From Polyangiaceae bacterium (GTDB taxonomy: Bacteria; Myxococcota_A; Polyangia; Polyangiales; Polyangiaceae), in NCBI GenBank assembly GCA_025353725.1, contig JANXOF010000023.1, positions 186,001 to 250,000 of the forward strand: a stretch of 64,000 bases of DNA, given 5' to 3'. The first letter of the stretch is position 1, and each line of letters opens with the position of its first letter. Shown here in pieces: positions 59,533 through 64,000 of this stretch. Position numbers and translations under genes: made by a program. A model generated the notes under the pieces. That model was given only the letters and a program-made list of their open reading frames with translations. It was not told the origin of the DNA and made no database searches.

Positions 59533-61164
59533 TCAGGGGGTGGCTTGCCGCATGCCGGGGGCTTCGCGGCCTGTAGCGGAAACGTATTCGTCGTACGACC
59601 CCCCGTAAACGTGCATCTTCCCGTCTTTCGTGAGCTCGAGAATGCGCGTCGCGATCGAGCGGAGGAACGCGCGATCGTGACTCACGAAAACGATGGTGCC
59701 TTCGTATTGTTCGAGCGATTTCACGAGCGCGCGCTTGGTGACGAGGTCGAGATGGTTGGTCGGCTCGTCGAGGACAAGGAGGTTCGGGGCGTCAAACAAG
59801 ATCTTCGCAAGGGCGAGGCGTGCTTTTTCGCCTCCCGAAAGAATCCGAATCGGCTTGTCGTGGTCGTCGCCGTGAAAGCCGAACGCGCCCGCGAGGCTAC
59901 GCAGCGTTCCGAGGTTGGTCGTGGGTGAGTGCGCGACGAGCTCCTCAAGGACTGTGCGGTCGCCCGTGAGCTGCTCCATCTGGTGCTGAGCGAAGTACCC
60001 CATGGTCACCGACGCGCCGATAGCCACTTTGCCCGCGTCCGGCTGAGTCGCGCCCGCCATCATTTTCAGAAGCGTCGTCTTGCCCGAGCCGTTCTCGCCC
60101 ATTACGGCCCAGCGCTCGTTGCGGCGGACGAGCAGCGTCGTCCCGTCGTGCACCTTTTTCGCCCCGTAGTGCTTTGCGACTTTGTCGACGTTGATGACGT
60201 CATCGCCGCTGCGCGGCGCTTTTTTGAAGTCGAACGTCTTTTCGATAATGCGACGCGGCGGCTCGACTTTCTCGATTTTTTCGAGCTTTTTGACGCGACT
60301 CTGGACTTGAGCTGCATGGCTTGCGCGCGCTTTGAAGCGGTCGATGAACGCCTGCTCCTTGGAGAGCATGGCCTGCTGACGGTCGTACTGAGCCTCGGCC
60401 TGCTTCGCGGCGATCGCGCGCTGAGCCTCGTAGAAGTCGTAGTCGCCGGAGTAACTGTTGACGTCGCCGCCGTCGATCTCGACGATCTTTTTCACGACGC
60501 GGTTCATTACGTCTTTGTCGTGGCACGTCATGAGAACCGAGCCGCGGTAGTCGCGGAGAAACTGCTCGAGCCAAATAATCGACTCGATGTCGAGGTAGTT
60601 GGTCGGCTCGTCGAGGAGAAGCGCATCCGGCTGCGCGAGGAGAATCTGCGCGAGGGCGACGCGCATCTTCCAACCTCCAGAGAGCGAGCCGACGTCTCCC
60701 GCGACCTGCTCGCTCTCGAACCCGAGGCCGGCGAGAATCGCGTGCGCCCGCGCCTCGAGATCGTAGCCGCCGAGCTCTTGGAAACGCGCCTGAGCCTCGC
60801 TGAAACGGTCGACGGCGTCAGCGAAGTCAGGGGCCTCGTGGTCGTTGAGCTTGAGCTCGAGTACCTTCAGCTCTTCACCGAGGGCGCCCGCTTCACCGGC
60901 ACCCGCGAGCGTCTCCGCAAGCACGCTTCGGCCCTTGAGATCGCCCACGTCTTGCCGGAAGTAGCCCAGCGTCATCCGCTTTGGGCGGTCGACGACGCCG
61001 TCATCGGCGTGCTCCTCTTCCATAATGAGGCGGAAAATCGAGCTTTTGCCCGACCCATTGGGCCCCACCAAGCCCACCTTTTCGCCGGGTCCTACGAAAA
61101 AGGACGCGTCAACGAAGAGGACCTGGCCGCCGTACTGCTTGCAAACGTTCGCGAAGGTGATCAT
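59533..61164 (-). CDS. ABC-F family ATP-binding protein
   Basis: A 543-residue soluble protein with two ABC ATPase domains and no membrane part. Walker A motifs are GPNGSGKSS and GENGSGKTT; signature motifs are LSGGWKMRVALA and LSGGEKARLALA; Walker B parts are LLLDEPTNYLD and LVLDEPTNHLD. The interdomain linker is helical and basic (SRVKKLEKIEKVEPP). ABC-F proteins act on the ribosome, either regulating translation or resisting antibiotics. Subfamily is nearest to YbiT/EttA types but not certain. The frame is open further upstream, but ATG 61164 starts at the first domain. Confidence 0.92.
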   Translation of the reverse strand: MITFANVCKQYGGQVLFVDASFFVGPGEKVGLVGPNGSGKSSIFRLIMEEEHADDGVVDRPKRMTLGYFRQDVGDLKGRSVLAETLAGAGEAGALGEELKVLELKLNDHEAPDFADAVDRFSEAQARFQELGGYDLEARAHAILAGLGFESEQVAGDVGSLSGGWKMRVALAQILLAQPDALLLDEPTNYLDIESIIWLEQFLRDYRGSVLMTCHDKDVMNRVVKKIVEIDGGDVNSYSGDYDFYEAQRAIAAKQAEAQYDRQQAMLSKEQAFIDRFKARASHAAQVQSRVKKLEKIEKVEPPRRIIEKTFDFKKAPRSGDDVINVDKVAKHYGAKKVHDGTTLLVRRNERWAVMGENGSGKTTLLKMMAGATQPDAGKVAIGASVTMGYFAQHQMEQLTGDRTVLEELVAHSPTTNLGTLRSLAGAFGFHGDDHDKPIRILSGGEKARLALAKILFDAPNLLVLDEPTNHLDLVTKRALVKSLEQYEGTIVFVSHDRAFLRSIATRILELTKDGKMHVYGGSYDEYVSATGREAPGMRQATP

Positions 61165-61218
61165 GGGAGACGGCGAGGCTCTTAGCACGGCCCGACAATC
61201 TGTATAGTTCGCGCTGTC

Positions 61219-62757
61219 ATGCTCGCCTTTGCGCTTCGGCGCGCGCTTTGGGCGTTCCCCACCTTGGTCGGGGTCAGCCTCGTCGTGTTTCTCTTGACGA
61301 CGCTCCTTCCCGCCGTGGAGTCCGACGCCGGCGCGTCCGCCGACGACGTCGCGGCTCGCCTCCGCGTCGATGACCTTCGTCGTGCCAGGTTTTTGGACCT
61401 CCCGGCCTTTCTGAACACGACGCCGCAGGACGTAGAGGCGCGCGTCGAAGAATGCGTTGTGCATGCAGTCGCCGACGACGCGGACGCGCCGCTTTGCGAC
61501 AAGCGATTCGTACAGTTCGGGGGCTCCGGGCTTCCGTATCTCATTCCTGGCTTTCCCGACCTCCCACCTGGACCGCGCGGGCGCATTGCACTCGCCCTCG
61601 CGCCCGTGGCAAGGCGCATGAATGTCGGCGAACCACGAGACTTCGACGACGGTGCCAGCGCCGCGCTTTTTTGGTCACGCTTCTGGGACGATCGCTCCGT
61701 TGACTTTACCGCCCCTGCCGTACGGCGCGAGGTCGACCGACTCGTGAGACGCGGCTCGGACCTCCGCGAAGACGATCTCCGGAAAGTCGACACCTTTGCG
61801 CTCGAACAGCTCGTTCAAATCATGCGCACGACGACGGATCGCGACGCACTCGTGAGGCTTACGCGTCTCGCCTCGCATATTACGAATCACGACGCGGTTG
61901 TGAATGCCAATGACGGGGCGCTGCGTATGCGCGCCGTGGTGTCGGATTGGCAGTCGTGGTGGTACGTTCACGAACTCGATTATGTCGCCCTCCGAGGGGG
62001 CGGAAAGATCACGGCGAGTATCGCCCAAACGCGCTACGCAAAGTGGGTGCTCGGTGCGGCCACAGGTCAACTTGGGCTCTCGCCGCGAGACGGCGAACCC
62101 GTGTTCGACAAGCTTGTCTCGCGCGCGCCCGTCACGCTAGGGATGGCGTTTCTCGCGCTGCTCCTCAACCTCGGAGTCGCCGTCCCACTGGGTGTCCTCT
62201 CGGCGTGGCGTCAAGGGCGCGCGCTCGATCGCGCGACGTCGCTTCTCTTACTTGCCTTTTATTCGCTCCCGACGTTCTTGGTGGCCGAAATACTCACGAC
62301 CTTCGGTCGCGCCGAAGAGGCTCCGATTTTTCTCCCTGTCGCGGCGCTTTCCACGGTCTCACTCGCGGCGACGACGCAGCAGCAGCGGGCCTCGATGATC
62401 GAAGCGCTCGGACAAGACTACGTGCGTTCAGCGCTGGCGAAAGGAGCACGGACCTGGAGGGCTGTTGTCGTCCATGCGCTCCGCAACGCGCTCGTTCCGA
62501 CCGTGACTCTCGCGGGGATCCAGTTCCCTATCTTGGTCGGCGCGGCGTTCGTCGTCGAAGAGGTTTTTGACATTCACGGAATGGGCTGGGAAACGCTCCG
62601 CGCGATCGAGTCACGCGATGCGGCTTGGATCGTCGCCGTGACGCTGCTTTGTGCGTTTGTCACGACCTCGTGTCTTGTCGCGAGCGACGTAGTTTATGCG
62701 TTGCTCGACCCGCGCGCGCGGGAGCAACAACTTAGCGTTCGTAGGCGATCGACATGA
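61219..62757 (+). CDS. Oligopeptide-type ABC transporter permease (DppB-like) with large insert
   Basis: A 512-residue permease. TM1 (FPTLVGVSLVVFLLTTLLP) is followed by about 250 residues of mostly hydrophilic sequence, and then the five-helix core with VTLGMAFLALLLNLGVAVPLG, the EAA-like loop MIEALGQDYVRSALAKGA and GIQFPILVGAAFVVEEVF. DppB/OppB proteins are normally 300-340 residues, so the periplasmic insert is unusually large. Its stop overlaps the start of the second permease (ATGA), so they form a heteromeric pair. No substrate-binding or ATPase gene is inside the window. Confidence 0.88.
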   Translation: MLAFALRRALWAFPTLVGVSLVVFLLTTLLPAVESDAGASADDVAARLRVDDLRRARFLDLPAFLNTTPQDVEARVEECVVHAVADDADAPLCDKRFVQFGGSGLPYLIPGFPDLPPGPRGRIALALAPVARRMNVGEPRDFDDGASAALFWSRFWDDRSVDFTAPAVRREVDRLVRRGSDLREDDLRKVDTFALEQLVQIMRTTTDRDALVRLTRLASHITNHDAVVNANDGALRMRAVVSDWQSWWYVHELDYVALRGGGKITASIAQTRYAKWVLGAATGQLGLSPRDGEPVFDKLVSRAPVTLGMAFLALLLNLGVAVPLGVLSAWRQGRALDRATSLLLLAFYSLPTFLVAEILTTFGRAEEAPIFLPVAALSTVSLAATTQQQRASMIEALGQDYVRSALAKGARTWRAVVVHALRNALVPTVTLAGIQFPILVGAAFVVEEVFDIHGMGWETLRAIESRDAAWIVAVTLLCAFVTTSCLVASDVVYALLDPRAREQQLSVRRRST

Positions 62758-63725
62758 ATCGACGTTTGGCACGAGGCCCGCAAGCGGGCGCGATAGGCGG
62801 ATGGCTCGCCGTCGCGCTTCTGCTTTTTGCGCTTTTTGCAGATGTACTCGCGAGCGACTTTCCGGTCCTCGCGAAGGTGCATGGCGCGCTTTGGATTTTC
62901 CCCAACGTAACGCAGCCCGAGGAGCTCGCCGCGTTGGGCGTCGAAGAGACGTTCGCATCCGCGGAATGGAGCCTGGCGCCGCTTGTCGCTCACGGCCCAG
63001 GAGGCGGTGTTGGAACCGGGTCCACGGCGGCACTTCTGCCGCCAGGGCGCGTCCGGAGTCATCCGTTTGGCACCGATCGCGAAGGGAGAGACGTCTTCGC
63101 GCGAGTCGTGCATGGTACACGCACTTACCTCGTCTTCGCGATCGCGGCGGTTTTCGCATCCCTCTGTTTTGGAGGTGTGCTCGGGGCGCTCGCGGGCCTT
63201 TTTGGAGGGCTCACAGACGCGCTCGTCGGTCGGGCCATCGAAACCGTAAGTGCGTTTCCGCCGGTCGTGCTCGTCCTTGGTATTCAAGCGCTCGTCCCAC
63301 GGGCGAGTGTGGGGACTCTCTTCCTGGCGATAGCCGTGACGCGTTGGCCCGAAGTGGCGCGCCTCGTTCGCGGCGAGGTCATCCAACTTACGACACGCGA
63401 CTATGTGATGGCGGCGCGTGCCTTGGGCGCGTCCCCCCTCCGCGTCCTCCGAAAGCACGTCGCGCCGCAGGTCCGCGGACAGCTCGCGGTACTCGGCGCC
63501 ATTGGCGTCCCCGCGGTCATCTTGCTCGAGGCATCGCTCGACTTTTTGCGACTCGGCGGAAGGACGACCGCGCCGTCGTGGGGCGAAACGATGAGCGAGT
63601 TTCGTGATGCGCCCGGTGCGTGGTGGCTTCTCGCGTTCCCCGGCGCATTCTTGTGCGTCACGGTCATCGCACTCCACTTGATCGGCGAAGCGCGCCGCGC
63701 CCGACTCGACCCGAAAACGCGGTGA
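62754..63725 (+). CDS. Oligopeptide-type ABC transporter permease (DppC-like)
   Basis: A 323-residue permease with TM1 (GGWLAVALLLFALFADVLAS), a periplasmic insert of about 100 residues with RSHPFGTDREGRDVFARVVHG (the conserved DppC segment) and the core helices. The EAA loop is DYVMAARALGASPLRVLRKH. It is translationally coupled to the DppB-like gene. It imports peptides, nickel or similar ligands together with ATPases that are presumably further downstream, or elsewhere. Confidence 0.92.
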   Translation: MNRRLARGPQAGAIGGWLAVALLLFALFADVLASDFPVLAKVHGALWIFPNVTQPEELAALGVEETFASAEWSLAPLVAHGPGGGVGTGSTAALLPPGRVRSHPFGTDREGRDVFARVVHGTRTYLVFAIAAVFASLCFGGVLGALAGLFGGLTDALVGRAIETVSAFPPVVLVLGIQALVPRASVGTLFLAIAVTRWPEVARLVRGEVIQLTTRDYVMAARALGASPLRVLRKHVAPQVRGQLAVLGAIGVPAVILLEASLDFLRLGGRTTAPSWGETMSEFRDAPGAWWLLAFPGAFLCVTVIALHLIGEARRARLDPKTR

Positions 63726-64000
63726 CCACCGGTCGTCGTCAGAGTTAGGACGGGCGAGGCCCCCGGTCAGCGCTGCTGCCTGCGACGGCTACGCTAAGTC
63801 GCGAGCGGAGTGCGATTGGACGGCCATGCGTAGCCAAGATGGCTTCATCGCACTTGGTACACCATGCACGGAGTGCTGGTGGCGCGACCGCCCGAATCGC
63901 GACAAGCGCGTGCATCCGGCGAGGAAGTCCTATTCCCGCCACGCGGGAACGTGCCCGCGCGCTGACCCGAAAAGCCAGTTTTTTTCGGGTCGGATTGGCT
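63726..64000. other. Intergenic end of the window
   Basis: About 275 bp after the permease stop. No gene is recognised up to the edge. It contains the hairpin at 63964-63991. An operon continuing beyond the window cannot be excluded. Confidence 0.6.
63964..63991. terminator. Hairpin with a perfect 10-bp stem
   Basis: GACCCGAAAA pairs perfectly with TTTTCGGGTC across an 8-nt loop that also contains T residues. The arms are A-rich/T-rich inside, like a bidirectional intrinsic terminator, although no U-tract follows the stem on the plus strand within the window. It lies 239 bp after the permease stop. Confidence 0.45.

Noticed and set aside
59929-61185. A 418-residue open frame antisense to the ABC-F gene
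   Set aside because: It lies wholly over the ABC-F coding sequence, has no recognisable domain and mirrors high-GC codon structure; the ABC-F frame has complete ATPase motifs.
1-64000. tRNA and rRNA genes
   Set aside because: A visual search for the T-arm GGTTCGAATCC-type motif and CCA ends with cloverleaf spacing found none; no rRNA-like blocks were seen. A tRNA-finding program could still overturn this.

Overview
The window is about 63-65% GC, densely coding, and reads as a chromosomal segment from a myxobacterium-like Myxococcota (most likely Polyangia). That assignment is an inference. It rests on the very large number of exported lipoproteins with Ala/Gly/Asp-rich linkers, a Pkn-type Ser/Thr kinase with a C-terminal membrane anchor, ECF sigma factors, short Cys-rich secreted proteins and multihaem lipoproteins. 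I see no rRNA, tRNA, CRISPR array, intact insertion sequence or prophage.

Layout. 137-838 is a HAD phosphatase. 855-4261 (minus strand) holds two haem-binding lipoproteins, a tyrosinase-like lipoprotein and the redox chaperone Hsp33. 4416-10799 is a complete tripartite RND efflux operon (TolC-like, adaptor, pump) that ends in a translationally coupled TetR gene; two matching palindromes lie upstream. 10915-11560 contains two broken nucleotidyltransferase/HEPN-type toxin-antitoxin modules facing each other. 11565-17395 carries an Ogt-AlkA fusion, lipoproteins, a Ser/Thr kinase with a membrane partner, a beta-hydroxyacid dehydrogenase-like enzyme and an ECF sigma factor. 17460-19806 has a MAPEG remnant, an ArsB-like permease and a zinc-protease-like lipoprotein. 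20718-23594 is an exported three-gene operon (c-haem protein, lipoprotein, Tat-exported DUF1501-like protein). 23611-31898 is rich in gene relics: an internally deleted sigma-factor copy, a duplicated tail of a BPL_N-like lipoprotein, a deletion fusion, and a membrane protein with an in-frame TAG. 31971-39490 has a Tat-exported tyrosinase, a thioredoxin-like lipoprotein, a patatin-like lipoprotein and an ECF sigma factor with a membrane partner. 39595-46770 has a Cys-rich lipoprotein divergent from a TPR-CHAT (caspase-like) protein, then a GST, MarC, a DNA-methylase-like protein and a double PARP-type zinc-finger protein. 46892-54385 has a lipoprotein FAD oxidase, small lipoproteins, a decayed AAA ATPase/DUF4276 pair, a J-domain protein and a large exported lipoprotein. 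54494-63725 has an exported serine hydrolase, a methyltransferase, a LysM plus DUF4015-type glycoside hydrolase, a sirtuin, an ABC-F ATPase and two oligopeptide-type ABC permeases.

How genes fit together. The efflux operon looks self-regulating. Many of the lipoproteins are probably envelope electron-transfer, oxidative or cell-surface proteins. The most striking theme is gene decay: short intergenic gaps repeatedly hold truncated or recombined copies of genes, several of them with the intact relative elsewhere in the same window. The strongest candidates for new biology are the lipoprotein-like TPR-CHAT protein, the stand-alone double zf-PARP protein divergent from a methylase-like gene, the Ogt-AlkA fusion, and the large unassigned exported lipoprotein at 51818-53776.
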